Origin: Platycnemis pennipes
Taxonomy: Eukaryota > Arthropoda > Insecta > Odonata > Platycnemididae
Length of the DNA stretch: 64,000 nt
Direction: 5' to 3'
NCBI GenBank assembly: GCA_933228895.1
Contig: OW121846.1
Coordinates: 145,594,746 to 145,658,745 of the forward strand
In this document: positions 35,120-45,441 of the stretch, in pieces
Numbering within the stretch: position 1 is the stretch's first letter
Layout of the letters: each line of letters begins with the position of its first letter
Position numbers and translations under genes: made by a program
Notes under the pieces: model-generated
Seen by the model: only the letters and a program-made list of their open reading frames with translations
Database searches by the model: none
What the model was told of the DNA's origin: nothing

Positions 35120-35218
35120 TTGAGTAAAATCCTACCAGTTTCGACACTCTCGTGTCGTTGTATCTGAGTACCCTTGACAATGACACGAGAGTGCTGAAAC
35201 TGGTAGGGTTTTACTCAA
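35120..35218. repeat. Inverted pair of Penelope-like 3' ends
   Basis: Arms 35120-35156 and 35182-35218 are reverse complements with about three mismatches over 37 bp. Both arms read outward as CACGAGAGTG..GAAACTGGTAGG, like the 3' hammerhead end of Penelope-like elements. The right arm continues into TTTTACTCAATAAAAAG. Confidence 0.55.
35170..35209 (+). ncRNA. Degenerate hammerhead-like motif
   Basis: ACCC, then TTGACAA (in place of CTGANGA), then a TGACAC-GAGA-GTG hairpin, then GAAAC-TG-GTA, then GGGT. The GAAAC...GTA unit gives the 2-bp stem III, and ACCC/GGGT gives stem I. Core changes make cleavage improbable. Confidence 0.3.
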
Positions 35219-36489
35219 TAAAAAGTGTGAAAAATACATCGTCCACATTTTCTCACACTAGTCCACAATACTATAATATAGCTTTGGGATTTAGTGGGAT
35301 TTTGTCACCTGTGGAGAGAGTTGCACAGAAGACTTTGCTTCGACTGTGTGATCATCATTATGATGTAAAAGTCACCTCCATAAGAAACTCCGTCGATTCT
35401 GGATATCTGACAGCCTGTTTCGGTGACGACTTAGTGACCAGAGAATTTTTTACTGTAGAAGATGATCCAACGAGATATTCCATAATGAGTAATTAATGAA
35501 ACACATTCGATGAAAACCATTAAAAAATTATTATCTTGAAAATGTTTGAGCTGATTAATTGCATTAAGAAAACAATGAATACAATAATTCAGGTGGAGGT
35601 AAAACTTTCTCAAGCGATGTATTTTCAAATTATCAAAAATGCACAACGTTTGAAAATGAGAAAAAAGCTGGAAACCCATTATCATAGCATTGTAGGCCTC
35701 AAAGAGTCATCATGCGGCCTGAATATTGCATATTCCAAGGCCGATGTGGATAAATGAATGAATGATGATCTTCCTACTCAATATTTTACGACCCCAGCAC
35801 GTAGATACCTCGATAGCTGGCAGTATTCGATAAGCAAAATAGAAAGACATGGTAATAATCCCAGGCAAGTTACGTGAAATAATATTCATGCTAAAATCCA
35901 GTTCAGGGAGGGGGGAAATAAAGTGGTGAGCGAAAAACATTCGCTATCTTCAGGTCTCGAATTGAAAACTTCGCATACCAGTCAGTTACATTACAGCTCA
36001 ACCACTCCCTACTGATATTAACGGAGCAATTCAATGGTTTATACGGACGCGGAAAATGTTTAAGTTCATTTTTTGTTAACCTTTTCATATGGGAGAAAGA
36101 GAGCAAAGAGGCGGACACCGAGTGAATCCCAGGACCTTTCCAGAGGGCGAGACAAGGAGCGAGGCCTAAAAGGAAAAGATAGGAAAGACGGAGAATGCGG
36201 ATTGAAGATCGGTGAGAATGTGATAGTTAAATAGAGTGTTTAAATTGCATGCAAGGAATAATATGCCTCCGTTCTGGATGCCACCACGTTTACAGCTCGG
36301 GGCAAGCAAGCTGCTGCCGGTCTTCTGTCACATTCTCGGGTGGTGATTCCATCACCTTACCGTGTTGAAATTCCCTCGTGCAGGTGGCCAAGACCAAAGA
36401 ATATTGTACCGTCAGAAAGGAATCCGATTTTCAATCAGAGCAATAGTGGCAGCACTCCATTTGTTGGGAAACTTTTTTCTCCCATAGTA

Positions 36490-36995
36490 TATAAATCCTT
36501 CAATTTTTCTCATCCTTTTTTTTTTTAAACACCCTTGTGTTGAAATTGAGTATTTCTACCAATCCTAGTGTCACTCTGAGTCATTTTTTTGTTGTCTATA
36601 AAATGTTTTATGCCTGTTTAGTGCAATACTCATTGCAATACCTATGTAACAAAAATGCACATGTGTGGAGCCAAGAGGCAGTGATGGAAGGCAGGACTGA
36701 GTTACTGGTAACAATAATGTTTTGGTATTTTTTTTACTTGTTATCATTACATTTAAAATGTAACTATTACTTGTAATCTAATCATAATTTTCTGAAAGTA
36801 ATCATTATGTTCTTGACTTGTGTCTCTTATGATAAGTTCAAACTATATTTTGCAAATGCTCTTCCACTTGTGGAGGTCGATAACTCAGGCCCTATCTAAA
36901 GTGAATCTGGTGGTTGCATGAATTGCAGTTTTCAGCTGCATGGCAATCATACCTACCTCATTATTCTTCCATTTTGCTGAGTCTTTTCAATCAGT
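36490..36995. other. Intron sequence, nothing recognised
   Basis: AT-rich TTC39 intron 1 sequence between two insertions. Confidence 0.4.
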
Positions 36996-37007
36996 AGCCT
37001 TCCATGG

Positions 37008-37340
37008 TGGGGATCGGGTTGGTGTGGTGGCTAGAGTACTGGCCTCCCATCCCGAGGGCCCGGGTTCGATTCCCGGCAGTGGCGGATTTTTCAGTGGAAA
37101 ACCGGTCCCCACTTGAGTGCCTAGTGGAGGGCATTTCAAGTACAGTACTCCGTCCGTCGGATGGGACGTTAAGCCGTGGTCCCCTTGGCGCCTTTCGTTA
37201 AGAGTAGGCTAATGCCGACGCCGGGTTTCTCTCCACCCTTCCTCCGTTCCCTAAAACTCCTACCATTACCCAATTACCTACCTATCCTAAATGGCGCAAA
37301 TGACCTCAGCTGTCGGTCGCCTCCCCCAAATAACCAACCA
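37008..37340 (+). mobile_element. Full-length tRNA-derived SINE (family S1)
   Basis: A 12-bp perfect target duplication AGCCTTCCATGG flanks it (36996-37007 and 37341-37352). The head carries A-box-like GTGGTGGCTAGAGTACTGG and B-box-like GGGTTCGATTCCCGG. The body includes GAGTGCCTAGTGGAGGGC and GTTAAGCCGTGGTCCCC. The tail is CCAAATAACCAACCA. The clean duplication indicates a recent insertion. Partial copies lie at 41330-41493 and 54282-54420. Confidence 0.9.
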
Positions 37341-37352
37341 AGCCTTCCATGG

Positions 37353-39307
37353 CCATAGATATGAAAACTTAACAGTGAAATTCATTCATTGAGTCAAAAC
37401 AAGAATACCTACTGCATACAGTGATAGTATTGCTTGAACAAGGAATCATTAGTAATATGCATTTCAATATTTGTATTAATTACTATTGGAATATCTTGGT
37501 AACAATCAGTTTATAACAGTAATTAACAGCTTCTATGAGTGGATGAAATAAAGTGACTAACTCCAGATTTTTGGTGTGAACAACTATTATGCCTGTTTTA
37601 CTTTATTTCTCTAGGATACAGCGCAATACAAAGAAAGAAACACGGAATGCATGCGCATGGCAGCACACAAATAGCATTGTTTTAATGGTGACACGCACAA
37701 TTCTAACTTATACATTGTGTTTAAATCTTGAAGTTAAAAAATGACATTCAGTAGACCTTCCTTCATTGACTCCTCAGACCCATTTCTAAAATTTTTTGAA
37801 AATTAACAGTACTCTACTAGTAACTGTAACTAGTTACTTTTAAAACAATGCAATTGCTTTTGGTAACTGACTACAAATTTACAAGAATAACTGTAACTGG
37901 GCCTCGATCATGGATCTTCATAAGGCGTGCTCTAGCGATATCATTATATTTTGATTTAACTTATGTCAAAGAGAACGTGATCTCCTTTCTTCATTTTTTG
38001 CACAGTACTTAAATCGCTTATCACAATCAATGGAGCGAATTTTATGGACGGTCATTGTTAACCCTGCGCTACTCTAGGGATAAGTGTCAATGATAAAGAT
38101 TGCGATATCGCGAAAGATGCATCCATGATTCCACACCTGATGTCAGTTACTTTTGTTTGCACTCTTCCCATCTGTGGCAAGAGGATGGTTGGAATGGTGA
38201 GAGTTGGTCTCACCTAGTATATGTCTTTGAGCGCGTACCAAGGTGAGGTCTGCTTCACTCCATGTTTCACATCTTGCTTCCCTTGAAGATGATGAAATCG
38301 TAGGGAAATATAAACTTGGGCTTAGTTCTCTGCATCCTAAAAGGCCTCTCTAGGATTTGAAAATGGATTCTCTGGACAGTAATCAAATGCCCAACCCTCA
38401 GGGCTGTTTCAACATCTCAAAGAGGTTTGTCATTGTGTTTGTATCTCTGCAGGGATGTCTCCTGTGTATGTCCTTATTGTAATGGGAGCATTTGCAAGTG
38501 GGAGGTATCTCGGAAAAACTTCCAATGCAAAATCATGAAAGCCTTCATAGAGAAGATGGTCATTGATTGCAACATTCTGCTCAACTACTCTACTCCCACT
38601 TTCTATTTATTTACTGTAGTCAGTCTCAGCAAATCATAGATTGAACATACCATTTTCAAGGTTTACCCTTTCCATGTACTCAAACATTGCTTTACTATTA
38701 TTGTGTAGAATACAACGAAAATTGGAAAAACAACATCTGTTATGGTCATTAGCTCCTTAGCTCTTACGATAAATTCAACACACTGTAACAGCAATATTTA
38801 ATATGTTTCCTTCCCATTATTATTCTCTTTCTTCTATTGGGGTTTTTAAAACTGGAATGAAACTTATTAGATGGGCTGATTTGATAAATGACAATATCTC
38901 AAATATTGCAATGAATGGTAGCAAACTGTAAACTATTTTATATTGGTGTATATATTAAAATAAATGCGCATGCTTACCCAGCGAATAGATTGAAGAAATT
39001 CTTCTAGGGTATTCCACCAATTTTTGGCCAACATGGATGATTTGAACCAGTGTTTATGTTGTTTCTTTCTTTGCTTGCATCTATTTTGAGCCAAAATTCA
39101 ATCCATAAGTTACGTAGGACTGAGTACAATGGTAATAAATTATGTATTGCCAACTCACATTTTATGCATCAGAGATTATATTTATGCAAAGCAAAACATA
39201 TTGCATGTACAGCATCTTATAGCCTTGTGGCATATTTTATATTATAAGTAAAAATGGTGTGATTGTCTGATTACAAGTTAAGATTATTTTTTATTTTTCT
39301 TTTACAG
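37353..39307. other. Rest of TTC39 intron 1
   Basis: No repeat or RNA gene recognised apart from scattered AT-rich tracts. Confidence 0.4.
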
Positions 39308-39336
39308 TTCCATGATGCTAATGAATTCATACCTGA
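39308..39336 (+). CDS. TTC39: TTC39-family exon 2 (29 bp)
   Basis: It lies between the acceptor CTTTTACAG and the donor GTAAGT, encodes FHDANEFIP, and ends after two bases of a codon. Such a tiny exon would be hard to accept alone, but the phases match both neighbours and an 80-bp intron follows. Confidence 0.65.
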
Positions 39337-39416
39337 GTAAGTACCATGAGTTATTTCAAATATGAATTGTTTGTCAAATGAATCAAAAAATGCATTAATA
39401 TTTATGTATATTTTAG

Positions 39417-39521
39417 GTCATCCCCAATTGACTTGGAAGTTGCTATGGAAGAATCAAAAACTGCAGTCCATTATTTTTTTAACAATAAATTTATTGAGGC
39501 AAAAAATATTTTGGAACCAAG
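39417..39521 (+). CDS. TTC39: TTC39-family exon 3
   Basis: It follows a TATATTTTAG acceptor and encodes SSPIDLEVAMEESKTAVHYF and then FNNKFIEAKNILEP, ending after two codon bases at GTAATG. The pattern DLExAxEE...ALxxFxNNKFxEAxxxLxP is the signature opening of TTC39 proteins. Confidence 0.8.
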
Positions 39522-39757
39522 GTAATGACACTATGATAAATTACTTTTATCCCTCCCAAAAAAACAGTATTCAACCATAAGACTATTTCTTTATTGTTGT
39601 GGTTAGGAACTTGTTGAACAATATACCTATTATTGATATGCCCTTTCTTGTGTGGCATATAACCAAAAATATCTATTATTATTATTCTACCAGTGAAGAT
39701 AGGTTTAAATGGACATTTAATTCTTCCCACCCCCTAAATTTCACACGATGTCCCTCT

Positions 39758-40144
39758 TCAGCCCCTTCTGCCACCCATCATTCCATCCAAGCTACCCGTT
39801 CTACTCCTCCCTCTTCCCCAACGCTTACCTAACGCTCTTCCCTCAATCACCTCCTTCAAAACACCATCCTCTTTTATTACCTTTTCCATCCACACCTTCT
39901 GCCTTCTCCTAATTTCATCTATCAAATTTCTTTCCTCTCCTACCAATTCTAGCACTTCATCATTCGTCTTCCTTTCGACCCACTTTACTTTCTCCATCCT
40001 TCTCCACACCCACATCTCAAAAGCCCTAAGTCTATTTTCGTCTTCTTTTCGCAAAGCCCACGTTTCCACCCCGTATAGTGCAACGCTCCATATTAAACTT
40101 TTCACTAGTCTTTTCTTTACTTCGTTACTCAACGCCCCTGTCAT
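39758..40144 (-). pseudogene. LINE C-terminal domain
   Basis: It encodes VKSLIWSVALYGVETWALRK, FEMWVWRRMEKVKWVERKTN and VLELVGEERNLIDEIRRRQK, the post-RT segment with conserved YG.ETW and WRRM motifs. It continues the RT after a frame break at about 40150-40180. Confidence 0.75.
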
Positions 40145-40176
40145 TAGCTCACGCCTACGAGTAAAAGCTTCTTTTG

Positions 40177-41253
40177 CTAATGCAACTCTCCTTTCTCAAT
40201 GCTGCTGTACCCTTTTTCTTCCAACACACTACCTAGATAGCTAAATTGCCCTAGCTTCTGACCTCCTACTTTTATTGTTAAACTGGCCCTTTTTGTTCTT
40301 AAAAATCGCATTACTTTCGTTTTCTTCTGGTTTATCTTCATCCCATATCTTTTGCACTGTCCCTGCAACGCATCCAGCATTTTTTGCAAGCCACCGGCTG
40401 ACTGGCTGACTAGCGCTTGGTCATTTGCAAACCTCACTGATTTTATCAATTCCCCCCCGACTTTTACTCCAGCCTCCAGCTTATCCCAAACCTCTCTCAC
40501 CATTTTCTGCAAGTATATGTTGAAAAGTACCAGATATAACGGACAGCCCTGCCTAACTCCCCTCCCTATTGTGGCCCAATCCGATTCTCCATCAGCTACT
40601 CTCACTTGCACCTTTTGTGCCATGTATAAATTCCGGATCAGTCTCCTGTCTCTCCAGTCTACTCCTATCTTTCGTAATATTTCCATTAAATTGTCCCACC
40701 TCACTCTGTTGAACACCTTTTCGAAATCAACAAAGCACACGAATACATCCTGATTGTATTCTAGATTCCTTTCCACAAGTATTCTCATCACTGCAATCGC
40801 ATCCCGAGTGGCCCTCCCCTTCCGAAGTCCAAACTGATCTTCGCCTAGGAATTCATTTGTTCTCTTTTCCATTCTCCTATTGAGGATTCTAAGCACTACC
40901 TTTACCGCATGAGAAATCAAACTTATCGTTCTATAGTCTTCACATTCTTTTGTCACCCTCTTTTTCGGTATGGGTATCAGCACGGTTTTTACAAAATCCT
41001 CTGGCCTAGCCCCCTCCTCGGATATTCTACGAACATGTTCATAAAATCTGTCCCTTCCTCCTCTTCCTAGGTTTTTCAGAAGCTCAGCTGGGATGTTATC
41101 TATCCCCACCGCTTTACCTGCTTTCAATTCTCGCAGTGCCTTCTCTATCTCACTATCCAGTATTCCAGGGCCCATCTCATCCCGATCTACGTCCTTTTCC
41201 TCTTCTATGTCAAAGTTCCTAGGCCTACTTTCGCTATCATACAGTTCCTCCAC
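40177..41253 (-). pseudogene. LINE reverse transcriptase
   Basis: This 358-codon open frame covers RT blocks: LRELKAGKAVGIDNIPAELL, KTVLIPIPKK, EDYRTISLISHAVKVVLRIL, EDQFGLRKGRATRDAI, FVDFEKVFNRVRWDNL, GVRQGCPL and the active site. The active site reads FANDQALV where FADD is expected, so one catalytic aspartate is changed to asparagine. The frame closes at 40177 and resumes in another frame. The enzyme would copy its RNA into nicked target DNA; this copy is inactive. Confidence 0.85.
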
Positions 41254-41329
41254 ATATTCCCTCCAATGATGCTAGATCTTCTCTGGTTCCATTGGAAATT
41301 TCCCCTTCTGTCTTTGATGCACAGGACCG

Positions 41330-41493
41330 TTTTCCATTTGAGTGCCTAGTGGAGGGCATTTCAAGTACAGTACTCCGTCCATCGGATGGTACGTTAAGCC
41401 GTGGTCCCCTTGCCACCTTTCGTTAAGAGTAGGCTATTGCCAACGTACGCTGGGTTTCTCTCCACCGTTCCCTGAAAACTCCTACTATTACCC
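41330..41493 (+). mobile_element. SINE S1 body inserted in the LINE
   Basis: It matches 37110-37275 (GAGTGCCTAGTGGAGGGC, TACGTTAAGCCGTGGTCC, TTTCGTTAAGAGTAGGCT) at roughly 90 per cent by eye. It lacks the tRNA head and tail. LINE coding sequence resumes on both sides, so the SINE is the younger insertion. Confidence 0.8.
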
Positions 41494-42640
41494 CTTCTCT
41501 CGGGAGTCTCTCCATCTTCTCCCATTGCCGACTCCACCACTTTTCTCTTGCTCTCTTTGTTTCTCTCCTAAGCCTGTTGTTAATCTCCTTATAATGCCTT
41601 TTGCCTATCTCTGTATTTACATTTTTCCATTTCCTTCTTTCCTCGATCCTTTCTATCATTTCTGCTGTTACCCATGGTTTCTTGATCTTCCTAGCATCTA
41701 CTTTTCGTATTGTTTTCTCAGCTGCTTCTTTTATGCCCGTCTTTATCATTTCCCACCCTTCTTCTATTTTTCCTCTTCCCTCCTCTTCCCTCACGCATCT
41801 ATCCACAATCTCCTGATATTCCCTCCTCTTCCCTCTAATCAGTGCTCCTACATCCCACTTTTTTATTTTCCTTCCTACTTTCATCCTTTTTAGTCTCATC
41901 TCGCATTTCATCACCACCAAGTTATGGTGGGAGTCGGCATCTGTACCTGGGAAACTATGCGAATTCTTTACGCTGTTCCTGAATCTTTGCCTAATCATGA
42001 TGTAGTCTAGTTGGTACCTTCCAGTATCCCCCGGCATTTTCCATGTGTACCTACGCTTATGGTAGTGTTTAAACCACGTGTTTGTAATCACTTAATTATT
42101 CCTCCTACAGAACTCCACTGCTTTCTCACCCCGGTCATTCCTTACACCCAGACCATACTCCCCTACTACACTACCGTCCCTCCCTTCCCCTATTACAGCA
42201 TTCCAATCTCCCATAACTATTAGGTTTTTCTTGCCCTTTACTTTCCAGATTAATTCTTCCAACTGGTCATATACTTCATCTACTTCCTCTTCTCTATGTC
42301 CCCCTGTAGGCATGTAAACCTGTACTACGACTACATTCGCCGGCTTTGCTTTGATTTCAATAGCTAGTATTCTATCGCTTACCCATTTCACATTCAATAC
42401 CTTTTTTCCTAATGTTGCATTCAATACAACTGCTACTCCCCGCTGGCTCTCTTCCCCTCCACTGTATATAACCCTGTACTTTTCACTCCAGAAGTCCCCC
42501 TGGTCTCTTCATCTTACTTCACTTAATCCCAACAAATCGATCTCTCCCCTCTCCATTTCATGCTTAATGTTTTCTAGTTTTCCCCCCTTAGTTGCCAGGA
42601 CTCAATTCTCTATTGCTCAAGTCCATTGTGTTCTTGGGAG
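41494..42640 (-). pseudogene. LINE endonuclease and linker
   Basis: Frame pieces 42424-42092 and 42091-41494 encode the apurinic-type endonuclease: IDLLGLSEVR and YSGGEESQRGVAVVL near 42600-42430, VVVVQVYMPTGG, LIVMGDWNAVIGEG with the catalytic D-N pair, then RYQLDYIMIRQR and the SHHNLVV histidine region. A lysine/arginine-rich linker follows. One stop at 42092 and frame breaks near 42430 disable it. Confidence 0.8.
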
Positions 42641-42645
42641 AGTTT

Positions 42646-43160
42646 AGTTGAGGTGGTTTCCTGTTGCCTGCCTCAATAGTGTTTTTAACGTGACACCATC
42701 ACTTGATAGGCCACCCCACTGGGGTCTGACGCCTTCTCACAGCCGCCTCACTGAGGAACAGATGCTGAGAGTACGGTACGTGGACTACCTTTCGACAGGC
42801 TCCTACCCTTCGACAGGCTCCTACCCTTGGACAGGCTCCTACCCTTGGACAGGCTCCTACCCTTGGACAGGCTCCTACCCTTGGACAGGCTCCTACCCTT
42901 GGACAGGCTCCTACCCTTGGACAGGCTCCTACCCTTGGACAGGCTCCTACCCTTGGACAGGCTCCTACCCTTGGACAGGCTCCTACCCTTGGACAGGCTC
43001 CTACCATTGGACAGGCTTCTACCCTTCGACAGGCTCCTACCCTTCGACCTGTCTGGCATGGGTGACCCTACCAGGAGCAATATTAGTTGCTCCTGCCAGT
43101 GCAGCTCTAGGGGTCACGGGAACACGAAAGCACCAATCCCACCACGACAAGGCGTAGTCC
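42646..43160 (-). repeat. Probable LINE leader with embedded minisatellite
   Basis: Sequence upstream of the LINE endonuclease on the minus strand is GC-rich and contains blocks such as CTAGGGGTCACGGGAACACG that I associate with LINE 5' leaders in arthropods. This is inference from position and composition. Confidence 0.4.
42791..43042 (+). repeat. 18-bp minisatellite, 14 copies
   Basis: The unit is TTGGACAGGCTCCTACCC. Copies 1, 2 and 14 read TTCGACAGG; copies 3-13 read TTGGACAGG, with single changes in copies 12 and 13. A 15th partial unit starts at 43043. Because 18 is a multiple of three, all six frames stay open and give fake repeat proteins. Confidence 0.95.
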
Positions 43161-43237
43161 ATGAGGAAGGGCAAAAATATCTATTTGTGTCAAATTTGTG
43201 TATTATCTTTCTGGCTATTTGTTAGTTTGAGGTATTA

Positions 43238-44632
43238 CCGTATTTACTCATGTAAGCCATGCACATTTTTCCTCAAATTCCTATTGTTTTTTTCTCCTAA
43301 GTTTTGCATTTTGTGAACATATCGACGGTAATTGGTAAGTAGGTCTAGTAGGAAATCGTACATTGTAAAGTATTCTGAAATTTCAAAGTAATTAGTAATA
43401 AAAATCCTGTTAACAAAGTCTTAGCATACAATGGTACTTTAAGAAACACTGGATCCGAAACACCACTTGACAAGATTTATTGTGTATAGATCGTACGTAG
43501 GGCAACACATTTTAGTACTGATATGTATTTAAATCTACATTGTATCCTGTAACTGCCGCATTGGGGGCGGGGGTCTTTATGTCTTTTCAAAATTGTGAGT
43601 GGAGTTTGTTTCAGTATCACGTATCTGTAGCAACATTTTTACGCAATAGATAGCTCTTTTTGCGTACACATTAAAGCTACATTGCAAAGACATGACAAAG
43701 AATTTGTTACATAGTGGCAAGAGTCATTTGCTCAGAGATTTTACCTTCTTACTATCCATGCTATCAGCTCCGTGCATGAGAGTAGTAAAAGAGTTCGAAT
43801 CAATCATTTAGCATTTTAATATAATTTGCAATTATCACCCTAAAAATGAATTCTGTTGTGAAATTGCGATCATTTCCTGTGAGTACAAATCTACATATTA
43901 TAAGCGATGCCGAAAAAATAGGAAATTGAGCTGCAGGAAGGAAATATGTTGTCTGAATCCAGCGGTGACGAAAACTAAAAATGAGAACAGTTATGAAATG
44001 AATATTCATAATTGATTTATGATTCTATTTCCACGAATGTGATTTCCTTTAGTTTTATAAGAATTATAATTGTTATTACATTGAGCTTAGTGTTTTCCTG
44101 TGCTCCCAAGACTTTCCTGTGTTGTTAAATCGTCCCAGTCCACAGCTACTGCGCAGAGAGCAGATGAGGCCACCGATATCAGGTACGGATGGCATTCTGC
44201 TTTTATTTGTTGATATGCCTACAGATTTCCGTAATAATAATCACGGCTTGAAATTGTATATATTTCTGCAATTATTTCAGTTTGATGTTATTTTGAACAG
44301 ATGCCATTTTAATAGCTGTATGATGTGATTGTATGTAACTGTGATTACTGTGAGATGCTACGAGAAAAAGATGCGCAGTAAAAGAGGCCATGCATCGATG
44401 CACATCTCGATGATGATTGTGACGATATTAACACATAATTCAATCAATTAATGAGAAAGGCATGCATATAATTTAGGCACAACATTTCTATTGAAGAACG
44501 TGCATTCATGTTATGACAAAATGATGCAGACTCAAGGTCAAAAAAAATAATTTTTTGACAAATAATTTTTTTCCTCATGAGCCTACCCGAAAGTGGGTTA
44601 CACGAGGGCACGGCATACACGAGTAAATACGG
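43238..44632. mobile_element. Non-autonomous DNA element with CCGTATTTACTC ends
   Basis: The left end CCGTATTTACTCATGTAAGC and the right end, reverse complement CCGTATTTACTCGTGTATGC, match at about 22 of the first 27 positions. TA flanks both ends (43236-43237 and 44633-44634). TA duplication and this terminus suggest a Tc1/mariner-pogo relative. The 1.4-kb interior has no recognised transposase. Confidence 0.75.
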
Positions 44633-44634
44633 TA

Positions 44635-45365
44635 GGCTGTATTACATGGCAGTTACCATGTTCCCTTATTAAATTAGTTTTTAACTGTGTAGTCAATAAT
44701 ATAGTCACTAACACTGCAGTCATTTACTTGTCAATTATGTATGTCTGGGGTGGAGTTCCCCTCCTGCCTCACTTTGTTGTGGTGGCTTGCATGGTACAGT
44801 GTGGAAATAGATACCTAAGTACAGTGTGTGGAATAGTCCATGGGCTAGCATTTCATTTTTTCCTTTATCCTTTGTTATTAATTTGATATTAAATATTGCC
44901 TTAAAATTTTTAACTCGTGGTTTATATTCTGAGCTACATTAAAACGTTTTTGGTAATCTAGAGAGATAGAGAGAGAGTCTTAAGTAACCACTTCTGCTAA
45001 TACTCATGAAGGGAAAATTAATAAGAAATAATTCTGTGTGGTGGTTTTGTAATTTTTCAGCTGCTCCTAGAAATGATAGTTGGTTGTAGTGACTAAGTTC
45101 ATGTAGTGGCTCTAAATACACATTTTGTCATGTAAACATTCATTATTTATATCATGGTTGTCTTTAGGATTTCTGGAGAAAGTGTCAAATTGTACCTTCT
45201 GAAGTATGAAGCTGATATTTCTGATATCGTAAAGAGTTTATTTTGGTTTGATCCTTTTTTAGTCTATTGACATGATTCAAGTCCTTGTTGTTGTTAAGGT
45301 AATAATTAATGATCGAGTTTAAATGAAGCCACATGGGATCCTAATTCTTCACTTTTCCATTATAG
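44635..45365. other. End of TTC39 intron 3
   Basis: Nothing recognised; a short GA-rich tract lies near 44960. Confidence 0.4.
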
Positions 45366-45441
45366 GGCAAGTACCAGTATGTACCATTCATTAGGAAGCT
45401 GTGTATTCAAGTTTTTGGAGGCTTTATTAACATTTGAGCAG
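45366..45441 (+). CDS. TTC39: TTC39-family exon 4
   Basis: The acceptor CATTATAG precedes it. With the split arginine codon from exon 3 it encodes ASTSMYHSLGSCVFKFLEAL and then LTFEQ, matching the SMYHALG...LTFEQ block that directly follows the LxP motif in TTC39 proteins. The donor is GTGAGA, phase 0. Confidence 0.8.

Larger units (their letters stand above)
33856..36487. mobile_element. Long-terminal-inverted-repeat DNA element (2.6 kb)
   Basis: The ends CTATGGGAGAAAAAAGTTTC and its reverse complement start an inverted repeat of roughly 400 bp (33856-34250 and about 36080-36487), interrupted by small gaps. TA lies on each side (33854-33855 and 36488-36489), consistent with a Tc1/mariner-type target. 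It sits in TTC39 intron 1, 93 bp after exon 1. No transposase was recognised; frames at 34787-35167 and 35152-35496 match nothing I know. Confidence 0.7.
39735..42645 (-). mobile_element. LINE (APE-type non-LTR retrotransposon), degraded
   Basis: On the minus strand the order is endonuclease (42640-41500), an interrupting SINE (41493-41330), reverse transcriptase (41253-40177) and a C-terminal domain (40144-39758). It lies antisense in TTC39 intron 3. The closest clades by motif are the RTE-like or related elements whose C-terminal part reads ALYGVETWAL...WVWRRMEKVKW. A GC-rich leader with a minisatellite continues to about 43.16 kb. Confidence 0.85.

Noticed and set aside
34787..35496. Transposase of the long-TIR element
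   Set aside because: The two overlapping frames have no DDE-like motif, and one crosses the Penelope-like hairpin.
37015..37085. Functional tRNA gene
   Set aside because: It is the head of a SINE with a 12-bp target duplication and two more copies nearby.
41342..41893. 183-codon + strand frame rich in Phe, Pro and Ser
   Set aside because: It is the antisense shadow of the LINE linker region and crosses the SINE boundary.
42699..43225. Several long repeat-rich open frames on both strands (units such as DRLLPL, GACPRV, SKGRSL)
   Set aside because: They are frames through the 18-bp minisatellite, which stays open in all six frames. They are not proteins.
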